DNA of 64,000 nucleotides from Raoultibacter phocaeensis (GCF_901411515.1 NZ_CABDUX010000002.1:620001-684000); one strand, 5' to 3'; counted from the first letter of the stretch, positions 46,750-55,420 are shown. The notes: generated by a model from the letters alone, not told the origin. Made by a program: numbers and translations.

Positions 46750-48837
46750 ATGCTAACCGAACATCCAGGTCGAGGCCGCACGGCATGCGAGCAGGTGCGA
46801 GCAGGTGAAAGGAAGCGGTATGAAACGCTTGATCACAGCGATTTCCTCAAGCAAAGCGGTGCGACGATGATGATGCATGCGGGCGATTTGAAGCGTCGCT
46901 TTTTCGTGTGCCTCGTGCTCGCCGTTCCCGTTTTGCTGCTCTCCCCGATGATGGGCATCGAGCTCCCGTTTCAGCTATCGTTTCCCGGTTCCCCGTGGAT
47001 CGTCGCCGCGCTTTCGACGGTTCTGTACGGCTTTGGCGGCAAGCCCTTTCTAACCGGTGCCGTGCAGGAGCTGAAAGCGCGCCGCCCCGCCATGATGACG
47101 CTCATCGCGCTCGGCATCACGACAGCGTACGCTTACAGCATGTACGCATTCGTTGCAAACGAGATCCTCAGAAGCCCCGATCACGTCATGGACTTCTTTT
47201 GGGAGCTCGCGACGCTGATCGTCATCATGCTGCTCGGACACTGGATCGAAATGCGCGCCACGGCGAGCGCAGGCGATGCGCTTCAAAAGATGGCCGAGTT
47301 GCTGCCTGCGAAAGCTTCGGTGAGGCAAGCGGACGGAAGCTTCGAAGAAGTTGATATCGATCAACTCGAGACGGGTCAGACGGTCATGGTGAAACCCGGG
47401 GAGAAGATACCTGCCGACGGCGTGATCGAGCAAGGCGAGACGACGGTGAACGAATCGCTTGTAACCGGCGAGGCCCGCGCTATCGCAAAGAAGGCGGACT
47501 CGAAGGTGGTCGGCGGTTCCCAGAACGGCAACGGCACTATCCTCGTCCAGGTGACTGGGACAGGCGAGAGCGGGTATCTCGCGCAGGTCATGCAGCTTGT
47601 GAGTACGGCTCAAGGTGAGAAGACGAAAGCGGAATCACTGGCAGACAAAGTGGCGAGGCTGCTGTTCTACGCTGCGGTGGCGGCGGGTCTCGCCTCGCTT
47701 GTCGCGTGGTACATCGCCACCCGAAACTTCGGGACGGCAATTACCTTCATGGTTACCGTGTTCGTTATCGCGTGCCCCCATGCGCTCGGCCTCGCCATTC
47801 CGCTCGTGAAAGCGCGATCGACGTCGATCGGCGCGAAAAACGGGCTGTTGCTTCGTCATCGGCAGGCGCTTGAGGCCATGCGAAATGCGGCGGTCGTCAT
47901 GATGGATAAGACCGGTACGCTCACCGAAGGCGCATTCAAGGTCATCGATGTCGTCTCGGCTGATCCTGGCCGAACCTCCGACGAGGCGCTTGCCATCATG
48001 GCGGGTCTCGAAGCGGGTTCGTCGCATCCGCTCGCCGAAAGCATTACGGCGCTGGCCTCGACGAAGGGGATTGAAGCCGCACCCATCGCTAACGGCCATG
48101 CCATCCCCGGGGCGGGTGTCGGGGGGACGCTTGCCGACGGGACCGAAACCTTGCTCGTGAATGCACGCTACCTCGACGAGCAGTCGATCGCATACGATCC
48201 CGCCCTGCTCAATGATGCAGCCAAAGGCAGCTATACCGTAAGCTACCTCGTGATCGACGGTAAAGTTTCCGGGGCAATCGCCCAAGGCGATGAGATCAAG
48301 GGTTCTGCTCGCGAGGCGGTGCGCGGCATGAAAGAACGCGGACTTGTGCCTGTGATGCTCACGGGGGACAACGAAAGCGTCGCCTCGGCCGTCGCCGCCG
48401 ATCTCGGTATCGAAACATACCGCGCATCCCTGCGCCCCGAAGACAAGGAGCGCATCGTTCGCGAGTACCAACGAAACGGCAATGTCGTGGTCATGGTCGG
48501 TGACGGTATCAACGACGCCCCGAGCCTTGCCCGGGCCGATGTCGGCGTGGCTATCGGGGCGGGAACCGACGTGGCCGTCGATTCGGCCGATGCCGTGCTC
48601 GTGCGCAGCGATCCGGTCGATGTGCTGCGCCTGTACGATCTGGCGAAGAGCACAGCGCGCAAAACCACCCAGAACCTCTGGTGGGGGGCGGGGTACAACA
48701 TCGTCGCCATACCGCTTGCCGCAGGCGTGCTCGCGCCGATCGGCATCGTGCTCAGCCCGGCTGTCGGAGCCGTGCTGATGAGCCTTTCGACCGTTATCGT
48801 AGCGGTGAATGCGCTTACGCTCACCATTGATCGCTGA
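46750..48837 (+). CDS. CPH-type (CopB-like) heavy-metal P1B ATPase
   Basis: This P-type ATPase exports copper or silver. It has TGEARAIAKKAD in the actuator region, the metal-site motif ACPHALGLAIPL (CPH rather than CPC, as in CopB proteins), the phosphorylated Asp in MMDKTGTLTEG, SSHPLAES, and GDGINDAPSLA. There is no N-terminal HMA domain. The start is uncertain: ATG 46750 has no ribosome site, a GTG lies at 46795, and MMMHAGDLKRRFF at 46867 fits the family and overlaps the stop of a tiny upstream frame. At the 3' end it is followed by 144 bases before the next gene. Confidence 0.9.
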   Translation: MLTEHPGRGRTACEQVRAGERKRYETLDHSDFLKQSGATMMMHAGDLKRRFFVCLVLAVPVLLLSPMMGIELPFQLSFPGSPWIVAALSTVLYGFGGKPFLTGAVQELKARRPAMMTLIALGITTAYAYSMYAFVANEILRSPDHVMDFFWELATLIVIMLLGHWIEMRATASAGDALQKMAELLPAKASVRQADGSFEEVDIDQLETGQTVMVKPGEKIPADGVIEQGETTVNESLVTGEARAIAKKADSKVVGGSQNGNGTILVQVTGTGESGYLAQVMQLVSTAQGEKTKAESLADKVARLLFYAAVAAGLASLVAWYIATRNFGTAITFMVTVFVIACPHALGLAIPLVKARSTSIGAKNGLLLRHRQALEAMRNAAVVMMDKTGTLTEGAFKVIDVVSADPGRTSDEALAIMAGLEAGSSHPLAESITALASTKGIEAAPIANGHAIPGAGVGGTLADGTETLLVNARYLDEQSIAYDPALLNDAAKGSYTVSYLVIDGKVSGAIAQGDEIKGSAREAVRGMKERGLVPVMLTGDNESVASAVAADLGIETYRASLRPEDKERIVREYQRNGNVVVMVGDGINDAPSLARADVGVAIGAGTDVAVDSADAVLVRSDPVDVLRLYDLAKSTARKTTQNLWWGAGYNIVAIPLAAGVLAPIGIVLSPAVGAVLMSLSTVIVAVNALTLTIDR
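46820..46870 (+). CDS. Possible 16-residue leader peptide before the copper ATPase
   Basis: An ATG with the good site GAAAGGAAG opens a 16-codon basic frame (MKRLITAISSSKAVRR). Its TGA (46868-46870) overlaps an in-frame ATG of the ATPase at 46867 as ATGA. This could couple translation of the ATPase to the leader. It requires the ATPase to start at 46867. Confidence 0.3.
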   Translation: MKRLITAISSSKAVRR

Positions 48838-48938
48838 ACTTATATGGAAGTGCAACAACGGCTATCCTTTCACCGTGTTATCGGTAAACGTTTCATTGCA
48901 GCGCGGCGTTGTGCTTCCGTATATGGTGGCAGGACTGC

Positions 48939-48944
48939 TACAAT
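48939..48944 (+). promoter_or_regulatory. -10 box of the L,D-transpeptidase gene
   Basis: TACAAT lies 38 bases before the ATG at 48982, with TTCCGT (48915-48920) as a weak -35 at 18 bp. Confidence 0.45.
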
Positions 48945-48981
48945 ATCGATGGTATTTGATATAACGGACAAGTAAGGTCTT

Positions 48982-50631
48982 ATGGATAAGAACAAGAAGG
49001 CGAAGCTCAAAGCGGCGAAGGGGAGGCATGCCGCTGGAGCCCCATCCCGTGCTCAGGTAGACGATGCGTCTCTGGAGCCGGGAGAAAAGCCTGCACTCGC
49101 ACCCGCCCTCGCTTCGCAAGCAACAGCTGCATCCGAGTTCGAGCCGCCTGCTTTCGCGCATCCTGAACCGGAAGCAGGTGCGATCGCGGCCCCTGAAGCC
49201 GATTCGTCAAAACCGAAACGCAAACATCCGGTTCTGCGAGGTTTCGGCATCGCGCTCGGAGCGGTTGTCGGACTTGTGGTTGTTGCGTACGCAGCCGGGT
49301 GCTTCTTTTTCATGGATCGCTTTTTCCCCAACACCGCGATGGGGTCCTTCGATGTTTCACTCAAAACCTCTGCGGAAGCACGCGAGGTTCTGCAGGCTGG
49401 GCTCGAAGAGTATCGCCTTGAGGTCGCAGGACAGGGCTTGAAGTTTACGATTGCCGCAAACGATGCGGGCCTCACCCTCGACCAAGAGGCGATACTCTCG
49501 AAAGCGCTCGAGCAACGAAACGTGTGGATATGGCCGCTCGAACTTCGAAAACAGCATGATGCGTCGGATGCGCTTGCTGCAAGCTACGATGCTGCCGTTC
49601 TCGAAGCTACAGTTCGCGATCAAGTCGAGGCCTTCAACGAAAGCGCGACCGAACCGCAAGACGCGAAGGTCGTGTTCGATACAGGGAGGGGGGCGTACCG
49701 GGTTGCCCCCGAAGAGCTCGGCACGGCGCTCGACGTCGGCGCCGTTGCCGACACGGTGGGCGCGGCGCTCGAGGTGCTTGCGCCCGAGGCGACCATTTCC
49801 GCCGAAGAGCTGCTCAAACCCCCTGTGCTTGCAGACGATCCAGGCTTGGCCGTTGCATGCGATGCTGCAAACGGACTGCTTACTGCAGACTTTACGCTCA
49901 TGATGGGATCGTCTGAGGCGGCGCACGTCGGGCCTGAGCTTATTTCGTCGTGGATCGGATTTGATGAAAATCATGTTCCTGCGCTCGATGAAGGACTTAT
50001 GAACGCGTGGATCGAAGAGTTCGTTGCAGGGTGCAATACGGTCGGCTCGGAGCGCGCGTACACGCGCGAGGACGGTAAGCAGGTATCGGTTGCGGGCGGT
50101 ACGTACGGGTGGTCGGTCGATCAGGCCGCTCTCGTGGCACTTCTCAAGGAAAGCATTGCAAACGGACAGACGGGAGCCGTCGACGCGCCTGTCATCCAGA
50201 GCGCGGCGATGTTCACCGGCGCGGGGCAGCGCGATTGGGGTAGATACGTCGATGTCGATCTGTCCGAACAGTACGTGCGCTTCTTCGACGAGAGCGGAGC
50301 CGTCATCTGGGAGAGCCCTACCATCACCGGTGTGCCCAACGCGCAGAAGGCAACGCCTACCGGCGTATACTACATAACCACGAAAGCGAGCCCGACGACG
50401 CTCAATACCTACGAGGGCAAGCCCGAGCCGAAGAAGACGGTCGTCCAGTACTGGATGCCGTTTGTGGGCAACGTCATCGGTTTGCATGATGCGTGGTGGC
50501 AACCCGGCTTCGGCGGCACGATGTACCGCGACGGATACGGCAGCCACGGGTGCGTGAACCTGCCGAGCGACAAGGCGCAGTCGCTCTACGGCATCCTCGG
50601 CATCGGCGATGTGGTCGTCGTACACTGGTAG
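48982..50631 (+). CDS. L,D-transpeptidase (YkuD domain) with peptidoglycan-binding-like region
   Basis: The protein has a cytoplasmic N-terminus of about 85 residues (basic, then Ala/Pro/Glu-rich), one membrane helix (about residues 88-111) and a large extracellular part. The middle resembles the PG_binding_4 repeats found before YkuD domains. The catalytic site is HDAWWQPGFGGTMYRDGYGSHGCVNLP with the nucleophile Cys near residue 524. It crosslinks peptidoglycan in the 3-3 mode and resists most beta-lactams as a class. 549 residues; an AAGG site before ATG. It stands alone. Confidence 0.93.
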   Translation: MDKNKKAKLKAAKGRHAAGAPSRAQVDDASLEPGEKPALAPALASQATAASEFEPPAFAHPEPEAGAIAAPEADSSKPKRKHPVLRGFGIALGAVVGLVVVAYAAGCFFFMDRFFPNTAMGSFDVSLKTSAEAREVLQAGLEEYRLEVAGQGLKFTIAANDAGLTLDQEAILSKALEQRNVWIWPLELRKQHDASDALAASYDAAVLEATVRDQVEAFNESATEPQDAKVVFDTGRGAYRVAPEELGTALDVGAVADTVGAALEVLAPEATISAEELLKPPVLADDPGLAVACDAANGLLTADFTLMMGSSEAAHVGPELISSWIGFDENHVPALDEGLMNAWIEEFVAGCNTVGSERAYTREDGKQVSVAGGTYGWSVDQAALVALLKESIANGQTGAVDAPVIQSAAMFTGAGQRDWGRYVDVDLSEQYVRFFDESGAVIWESPTITGVPNAQKATPTGVYYITTKASPTTLNTYEGKPEPKKTVVQYWMPFVGNVIGLHDAWWQPGFGGTMYRDGYGSHGCVNLPSDKAQSLYGILGIGDVVVVHW

Positions 50632-50658
50632 GAGCGTTCGGACCGAGCCCAAAGGTTG

Positions 50659-51147
50659 TTACCGCCGGACGGTCAGATCGGCTGTCGTGAGTTCGACAAC
50701 GCGTGCGAGGTCATCGAGCGAGAGTTCGATCTGGGCCCCGATGCGGCCGCCCGAGAACATGATCGTCTCGAACAGGATGGCTGTTTCGTCCACGACGGTC
50801 GCAAACGGCTTTTTCATGCCGATGGGCGAGCACCCGCCGTGGACGTACCCGGTGAGGGGAAGAAGCTCCTTCGCCTTGATCATCGCAATCGATTTCTCAC
50901 CGACTGCCAAAGCCGCCTTCTTGAGGTCGAGCTCCTCGGCAACGGGAATCATGAACACGTAGTGCTCGTTCGAGTGCCCGATGGTTACCAGCGTCTTGAA
51001 CACGCGGTCGCGCTCAAGGCCGAGCAGGTCGGCTACCTCGGTGCCGCTCAGGGCTTCGGCGCATTCGAACGTGCGCGAGCCGTACTCGATACGTGCTGCA
51101 TCGAGTACGCGCATCGCATTCGTTTTTTCGGCGTGCTGCTTCGCCAT
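50659..51147 (-). CDS. YbaK/EbsC family Cys-tRNA(Pro)/aminoacyl-tRNA deacylase
   Basis: The 162-residue protein matches the YbaK family that hydrolyses mischarged tRNAs. Motifs are DLLGLERDRVFKTLVTIG with the conserved Lys, FMIPVAEELDLKKAA, and TGYVHGGCSPIGMKKPFATVVDETA. The start at MAKQHAEKTNAMRVLD is the family-like one. It lies 11 bases after the flavoprotein gene and is read in the same direction, so the two are probably one transcript. Confidence 0.9.
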   Translation of the reverse strand: MAKQHAEKTNAMRVLDAARIEYGSRTFECAEALSGTEVADLLGLERDRVFKTLVTIGHSNEHYVFMIPVAEELDLKKAALAVGEKSIAMIKAKELLPLTGYVHGGCSPIGMKKPFATVVDETAILFETIMFSGGRIGAQIELSLDDLARVVELTTADLTVRR

Positions 51148-51158
51148 GGCGCTGGGCG

Positions 51159-51797
51159 CTATGCGGTCGGGCGGATGAAGTTGGTTGCGATTTTGCGCTC
51201 CATGGCGGGGTGGCTGCCGCCCTCTGCCATGTCCCGGTCGATCAGGCGCAGCATCCATGCGAGGTTCTTGCCGAGCATGCGCATGGTCTGCAAGCCCTCT
51301 TCGTCTTGCCGAACCTGCTCGGCGCTTTGACCATGCACCATGGGCCAGTACGTGCTCGATACAACCGGCATCTTGTTGAATTGAAAGTACTTGTTGATCT
51401 GATCAATCGCGGGCGTAGTTCCCGCGCGGCGGGCGGAAGCGATTCCCGCAGCGGGTTTGAACTGCATGACCTGGCTTCCCGCAAAGAACATGCGGTCGAG
51501 AATGGCGAGAAGCGCTCCGTTCGCCCCTGCGTAGTATACGGGCGTCCCGACAAGGTACCCGTCGGCGCGCTCCGCTTTTTCGAGCAGCCGGTTGACCACG
51601 TCGTCGTCGAAGATACAGCGATTGATGCCGAGCTTGCTGCAGCCGCCGCATGCGATGCAGCCGCGTACGGGCTCCCGTCCGATCCAGGCGATTTCCGTCT
51701 CGACGCCCTCGGCTTCGAGCGCGTGCGCGGCTTCGGCAAGCGCCGTGTAGGTGCTGCGCTCCTCGTTGGGGCTTCCGTTTATGAGCAGTACTTTCAT
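51159..51797 (-). CDS. NADPH-dependent FMN reductase/iron-sulfur flavoprotein-like
   Basis: A flavodoxin-fold protein of 212 residues. The FMN phosphate loop is LINGSPNEERSTYTAL, followed by GCIACGGCSKLGINRCIFDDDV, a compact Cys cluster seen in iron-sulfur flavoproteins and related reductases, and VGTPVYYAGANGALLAILDRMF. It transfers electrons from a nicotinamide or ferredoxin to an unknown acceptor. GAGGA with six bases before the ATG at 51797 sets the start. It is upstream of ybaK. Confidence 0.88.
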   Translation of the reverse strand: MKVLLINGSPNEERSTYTALAEAAHALEAEGVETEIAWIGREPVRGCIACGGCSKLGINRCIFDDDVVNRLLEKAERADGYLVGTPVYYAGANGALLAILDRMFFAGSQVMQFKPAAGIASARRAGTTPAIDQINKYFQFNKMPVVSSTYWPMVHGQSAEQVRQDEEGLQTMRMLGKNLAWMLRLIDRDMAEGGSHPAMERKIATNFIRPTA

Positions 51798-51957
51798 ATG
51801 CATTCCTCGTCTTTCTCGATGCGGATGCCGCAGTGCTCGGTCGCCCCGGCAGCGAGGCGGGATCTCCCTCTGCTTTGCTGCAACGCTTTCGGACCGAACA
51901 TCCAGGCACGTATGCGTTTCTCCTAGATTAGCAGATACTATGGCCGATGCGACGGTT

Positions 51958-51987
51958 TTGTGCCAATCTCATATCCTGCGCTATACT
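51958..51987 (+). promoter_or_regulatory. murI promoter giving a near-leaderless transcript
   Basis: TTGTGC (51958-51963) and TATACT (51982-51987) are 18 bp apart. The ATG at 51996 is only 8 bases after the -10 box, so the transcript should start at or just before it. No ribosome site is possible. Confidence 0.6.
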
Positions 51988-51995
51988 GGGCAACC

Positions 51996-52949
51996 ATGAG
52001 CAATTTCGATCAACAGAAGCTTTCTTCGTCTTCGCGCACCGCCTACATTCCCGCGTTCACGACGTTCGGGAACGGGTACTGTCGACCGGGCGGCGAATAC
52101 GACAACGCTCCCATCGGCGTCTTCGATTCTGGTTACGGGGGCCTCACCGTCACGCGCGAGATCATCAAGGCGCTGCCGAACGAAAGCATCGTGTATCTGG
52201 GCGACACGGCCCGCTGCCCCTACGGTCCCCGCTCGCTTGACGAGGTCGACGGTTTCGTGCAGGAAATCGGTGCATGGCTTGTCGAACGCGGCGTGAAGAT
52301 CATCGTCATCGCCTGCAACACGGCAACGGCTGCGGGCTTGTCCCATGCGCAGCAGACCTTCGAGGTGCCGGTTATCGGCGTTGTCGAGCCGGGTGCACGC
52401 GCGGCGGTGCATGCGACCAAGAACCGCCATGTCGGCGTCATCGCCACCAAAGGAACCATCGAATCGGGAGCGTATGCGGATGCTATTCGCAACCTCGACG
52501 CGGGCATCACGGTGTTTTCGGTGCCCACGCCGCGGTTTGTCGAAATAGCCGAACAGGGCATTCGCATGGCGGACGGTCCGATCGAGGATTTCACGTCGCT
52601 TGCTTCGAACGTGTACATCCGTCCGGCGTTCCAGGAAATAGCGCAGGAGTATCTCGAGCCGCTCAGACGCTGCGATATCGATACGCTCGTGCTCGGCTGC
52701 ACCCACTTCCCCCTCTTGAAGGCGCTTATCGGCGGAGTGGTGGGCCGCGACGTGCTGCTAATCTCGTCGGCGAAAGAGGTGGCGAAGGACGTTGCCGAAA
52801 TCCTCACGCGGCGAGGAAAACGCGCCGAGGACGATCATGAGGCGCACTACGAATTTTATACAACAGGCGACGACGTGGGGGAGTTCGAGCGGTTCGGAAG
52901 CCGAGTGCTGCGGATACCGCTCGGATCGGCCCGCTCGGTGCGGTTTTGA
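51996..52949 (+). CDS. murI: Glutamate racemase
   Basis: MurI makes D-glutamate for peptidoglycan. Motifs are PIGVFDSGYGGLTVTREI, YLGDTARCPYG, the first catalytic Cys in IACNTATAAG near residue 106 and the second in LGCTHFPLL near residue 236. The 317 residues include an N-terminal extension of about 38 residues before the racemase domain. The start at MSNFDQQ is supported by the promoter. rdgB follows 15 bases later, a common pairing. Confidence 0.95.
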   Translation: MSNFDQQKLSSSSRTAYIPAFTTFGNGYCRPGGEYDNAPIGVFDSGYGGLTVTREIIKALPNESIVYLGDTARCPYGPRSLDEVDGFVQEIGAWLVERGVKIIVIACNTATAAGLSHAQQTFEVPVIGVVEPGARAAVHATKNRHVGVIATKGTIESGAYADAIRNLDAGITVFSVPTPRFVEIAEQGIRMADGPIEDFTSLASNVYIRPAFQEIAQEYLEPLRRCDIDTLVLGCTHFPLLKALIGGVVGRDVLLISSAKEVAKDVAEILTRRGKRAEDDHEAHYEFYTTGDDVGEFERFGSRVLRIPLGSARSVRF

Positions 52950-52964
52950 GATGAGAGGGTCAGC

Positions 52965-53564
52965 ATGAAAAAGGTCGTTATAGCGAGCAACAACGCCCAC
53001 AAGGTTGAAGAGATCAAAACGGCACTCGATTTCGGGGGATGGGAATTCTATACGCTTTCCGATCTCGGGGTGGTGTCCGATCCGGATGAGGACGCCGATA
53101 CGTTCGAAGGCAATGCGCGTATTAAGGCTCGCGCCGCCTATGAAGCAGCGGGATGCGCTGCGCTTGCTGACGATTCGGGTATCGAGGTCGATGCGCTCGA
53201 CGGAGCTCCCGGCGTGCATTCGGCACGGTATGCGGGCGCGCATGCGAGCGATGATGAGAACAACGAGAAGCTCCTTGCCGCGCTTGAGGGCGTTCCCGAC
53301 GAAAAACGCACCGGTCGGTTCGTGAGCACGCTCGTGTTCGTTGATGACGATGGAACAGAAACTGTTGCCTACGGTACGATCGAGGGGAAGATCGGCTATG
53401 CGCCGCAGGGCAGTGAGGGATTCGGATACGACCCGCTGTTCTATCCCGACCAGTTCGACGGAGCCCGCACGCTCGCTCAGGTGAGTCAGGCTGAGAAGAA
53501 CGCGATCTCGCACCGCGGCAACGCACTGCGTGAACTTAAAGCGAAACTGACCGACAAGCTCTGA
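52965..53564 (+). CDS. rdgB: Non-canonical purine NTP pyrophosphatase (RdgB/HAM1)
   Basis: The enzyme removes ITP, dITP and XTP from the nucleotide pool. It has IASNNAHKVEEIKTAL at the N-terminus, ALADDSGIEVDALDGAPGVHSARYAG and GFGYDPLFYPD, then AEKNAISHRGNALRELK at the C-terminus. The 199-residue length is normal. It follows murI and ends 8 bases before the TATAAT of the split tRNA-Pro gene. Confidence 0.96.
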   Translation: MKKVVIASNNAHKVEEIKTALDFGGWEFYTLSDLGVVSDPDEDADTFEGNARIKARAAYEAAGCAALADDSGIEVDALDGAPGVHSARYAGAHASDDENNEKLLAALEGVPDEKRTGRFVSTLVFVDDDGTETVAYGTIEGKIGYAPQGSEGFGYDPLFYPDQFDGARTLAQVSQAEKNAISHRGNALRELKAKLTDKL

Positions 53565-53572
53565 TCTTCTGC

Positions 53573-53578
53573 TATAAT
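53573..53578 (+). promoter_or_regulatory. -10 box of the split tRNA-Pro gene
   Basis: TATAAT lies 20 bases before the tRNA 5' end. The preceding CTTCTGC is also found before the TATAAT of the intact tRNA-Pro at 54931. Confidence 0.6.
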
Positions 53579-53597
53579 CGTCAGGCTGTTTCGGCGT

Positions 53598-53637
53598 CGG
53601 GACGTGGCGCAGTTTGGTAGCGCGCCTGCTTTGGGAG
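53598..53637 (+). pseudogene. 5' half of a disrupted tRNA-Pro (anticodon TGG)
   Basis: The sequence gives the acceptor strand CGGGACG, a D-arm, the 5' anticodon stem CCTGC and loop TTTGGGA, then diverges: the 3' anticodon stem should be GCAGG but reads GGAAA. Joined to 60076-60118 it yields a complete tRNA-Pro with acceptor CGGGACG/CGTCCCG. A remnant GTCGCAGGTT at 53644-53653 is still tRNA-like. The gene cannot be functional here. Confidence 0.88.
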
Positions 53638-53653
53638 GAAAGCGTCGCAGGTT
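53632..53653 (+). repeat. Left junction direct repeat (attL-like)
   Basis: TGGGAG, six bases (GAAAGC) and GTCGCAGGTT. The right junction at 60076-60097 has the same two blocks at the same spacing with CAGGAT between. Sixteen of 22 positions agree and all differences lie in the central six. Confidence 0.7.
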
Positions 53654-54149
53654 GGCGCTCTCCGATATTCGGGCTAATAACGCCTGTTCAAGATCTTGCC
53701 GAGCTTAGTTTATTGCGCACAAAGCCTCGGAATTGGCTCAGATTTATCATCCAAAATGGCTGTATTTGCGATCGCATCGCAGTATATAAAACTTTTTGCA
53801 ATCGTTTATATAGATTTCGTGTACACAGAATCAGCAGCGAGAATCAACCTGAAATTGGCACGCGTCGCAGAGGGGTCCTTCTTTGCCGCCAGCCGTCTCT
53901 GCGGTCGATCGGTTCACGAAATCGCTACGTATCGGTCAAGCCTATTTCCATGTCGCATATACAAACCAGACGCTCTACAGTCACCGCCTCTCTAGCCATG
54001 GAGGCGTAGGCGAGGCGTGGATCTGCCCAAGGTCGCTCCTCCCGTATCGCTCGAAAGATACGTCAACGTTTCGAGATCGAACCCATGCGCCGGTATTTCC
54101 TTTTAAGCTTGCGTGGTATAATTAGGCCACGAAACGAAGGGAGTTTGAA
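53654..54149. other. AT-richer gap at the left end of the island
   Basis: About 500 bases with no credible gene; open frames at 53614-54009 and 53696-53995 lack ribosome sites and motifs. The right end holds the antitoxin promoter. A stretch near 54065-54090 looks like a T-arm on the minus strand but no cloverleaf forms. Confidence 0.45.
54117..54122 (+). promoter_or_regulatory. -10 box of the toxin-antitoxin operon
   Basis: TATAAT inside GTGG-TATAATTAGG-CCAC, a short inverted repeat (GTGG/CCAC) that could be the antitoxin operator. It lies 28 bases before the antitoxin ATG. Confidence 0.5.
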
Positions 54150-54449
54150 ATGCCCCAGCTTCAGGAAAAGCCACATCGCGCACCAAGGTGCGTGCCTATC
54201 CGGGATATGAAGAACACGGCAGCGTTCACGACACTGGTGGAGGAGTCTTCAACCCCCATCACGGTGACGAGGAACGGCTACGATGCGTTCGTCGTGATGC
54301 GCAGCGAAGACTACGAGTCGATGCAAGTCGAATTGGCTCACGCTCGGTTGCTGTCGAGGATTTCTCAGGCCGAAGCCGAGTACGCCTCCGGCGATTTCGT
54401 CGACGGCAAGGAGTTCACGAGCAGGATCCGTGGCGAATATGGCCTATGA
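54150..54449 (+). CDS. Antitoxin, Phd/YefM family
   Basis: The 99-residue protein has the Phd/YefM N-terminal fold: VPIRDMKNTAAFTTLVEESSTPITVTRNGYDAFVVMRSEDYESM. The first part binds operator DNA and the C-terminal part neutralises the toxin. AAGGGAG precedes the ATG. It overlaps the toxin gene by about 11 bases, the usual order of such pairs. Confidence 0.9.
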   Translation: MPQLQEKPHRAPRCVPIRDMKNTAAFTTLVEESSTPITVTRNGYDAFVVMRSEDYESMQVELAHARLLSRISQAEAEYASGDFVDGKEFTSRIRGEYGL

Positions 54450-54762
54450 GTACGTTATCCTTCGGGGCGCTCAAGGCGACTACCGGGGCATCGTCGAGTA
54501 CCTGCTCGAAGTGAAGAGGAGTCCTCAGGCAGCTCGCGGGTTCGTCGACGAGTTCGACCGACAGCTCGATATCGTGTGCGACAACCCGCTCCTACATGCA
54601 CTGTCCCGCATGCCGGAGCTTGCCTCGTTGGGCTACAGACCCTTTTTCGTGAACAAGTACATCGTCTTGTACGCCTTCCGAGACGATCGCGTGGTGGTCG
54701 CCCACGTGTTCCATCAAACGCAGGATTACGCTCGGCTTGTCATGTCGCGGGAGTTTGAATAG
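54439..54762 (+). CDS. Toxin, RelE/ParE family
   Basis: The 107-residue protein has the ParE/RelE fold: YVILRGAQGDYRGIVEYLLEVKRSPQAARGFVDEFDRQLDIVCDNP, then YRPFFVNKYIVLYAFRDDRVVVAHVFHQTQDYARLV. ParE members poison gyrase and RelE members cut mRNA; this sequence looks nearer ParE. ATG at 54439 is preferred over the in-frame GTG at 54430. With the antitoxin it would stabilise the island. Confidence 0.9.
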   Translation: MAYEYVILRGAQGDYRGIVEYLLEVKRSPQAARGFVDEFDRQLDIVCDNPLLHALSRMPELASLGYRPFFVNKYIVLYAFRDDRVVVAHVFHQTQDYARLVMSREFE

Positions 54763-54930
54763 CGAACATAATGCCTCAGAGTGCGTGTCTTGACCAAAAG
54801 AAGCAAGAGGGCGGGAGTTGGCGAGGATCGAGGAGTACCAGGTCGAAGTATACGAAGGGATTGCATACGCTAAGGACACCGGTTAAGGCTAGCTTTTAAA
54901 CCTGGCATGTGGCGAACGGGACGCTTCTGC

Positions 54931-54936
54931 TATAAT
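54931..54936 (+). promoter_or_regulatory. -10 box of the intact tRNA-Pro
   Basis: TATAAT, preceded by CTTCTGC as at the split gene, lies 20 bases before the tRNA. Confidence 0.55.
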
Positions 54937-54955
54937 AGCCGCTGTTGCTTTGAGT

Positions 54956-55032
54956 CGGGGCGTGGCGCAGCTTGGTAGCGCGTCTGCTTTGGGAGCAGAA
55001 AGTCGTCGGTTCGAATCCGGCCGCCCCGACCA
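54956..55032 (+). tRNA. tRNA-Pro (anticodon TGG), carried by the island
   Basis: A complete cloverleaf: acceptor CGGGGCG/CGCCCCG, anticodon stem TCTGC/GCAGA with loop TTTGGGA, T-loop TTCGAAT, discriminator A and encoded CCA. It has the same anticodon as the gene broken at the island's ends but differs at several stem positions, so it is a homologue and not a recent copy. It can replace the lost function. Confidence 0.95.
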
Positions 55033-55237
55033 CAAGATACCTATTGGGGCGATGCGCCCGTTCTTTAATCCCGTCATTTCTTCTACACCATTCAATCGCA
55101 CTTGCTTCTCTTGTTGTCAAATCCTCTCCAAGGTTTTGACATGATTCATGGTGATCGCGTACACGAAGTTGAGAGGATAATAACGGATCCGCAACTTCGT
55201 CTCAGCCGAAAGTCATACGGCTCCGACAAGGAGACGC

Positions 55238-55420
55238 ATGCTTTCTTCCCTTGAGGTTCGAATCAAAGCGGGCGTGCATTCGGGGTCATGCTACCAATCA
55301 AATGAACATCGACCTTCGCTCGATCTTGTGAAGAAATCGGCTGATTTGTTGTTCCGATATGCAATAATGGAAGTGGACAAAAAAGCGTTTCGGACGTTTT
55401 ACGAGGCGGAGTTGCGATGA
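55238..55420 (+). CDS. Small hypothetical protein in the island
   Basis: A 60-codon frame with AAGGAG four bases before its ATG and a terminator hairpin wrapped around its stop codon. An inverted repeat ACGAAGTTG/CAACTTCGT lies upstream (55163-55171 with 55192-55200). The second half (LVKKSADLLFRYAIMEVDKKAFRTFYEAEL) looks helical. The first half does not look like a protein. It may be real or a remnant. Confidence 0.35.
   Translation: MLSSLEVRIKAGVHSGSCYQSNEHRPSLDLVKKSADLLFRYAIMEVDKKAFRTFYEAELR

Noticed and set aside
53598-53670. tRNA-Pro at 53598 as a functional gene
   Set aside because: The 3' anticodon stem, T-loop and acceptor strand are wrong after position 53637; only the 5' half is intact.
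54062-54095. Possible tRNA remnant with T-arm-like GGTTCGATC on the minus strand
   Set aside because: No acceptor, D-arm or anticodon stem can be built around it.
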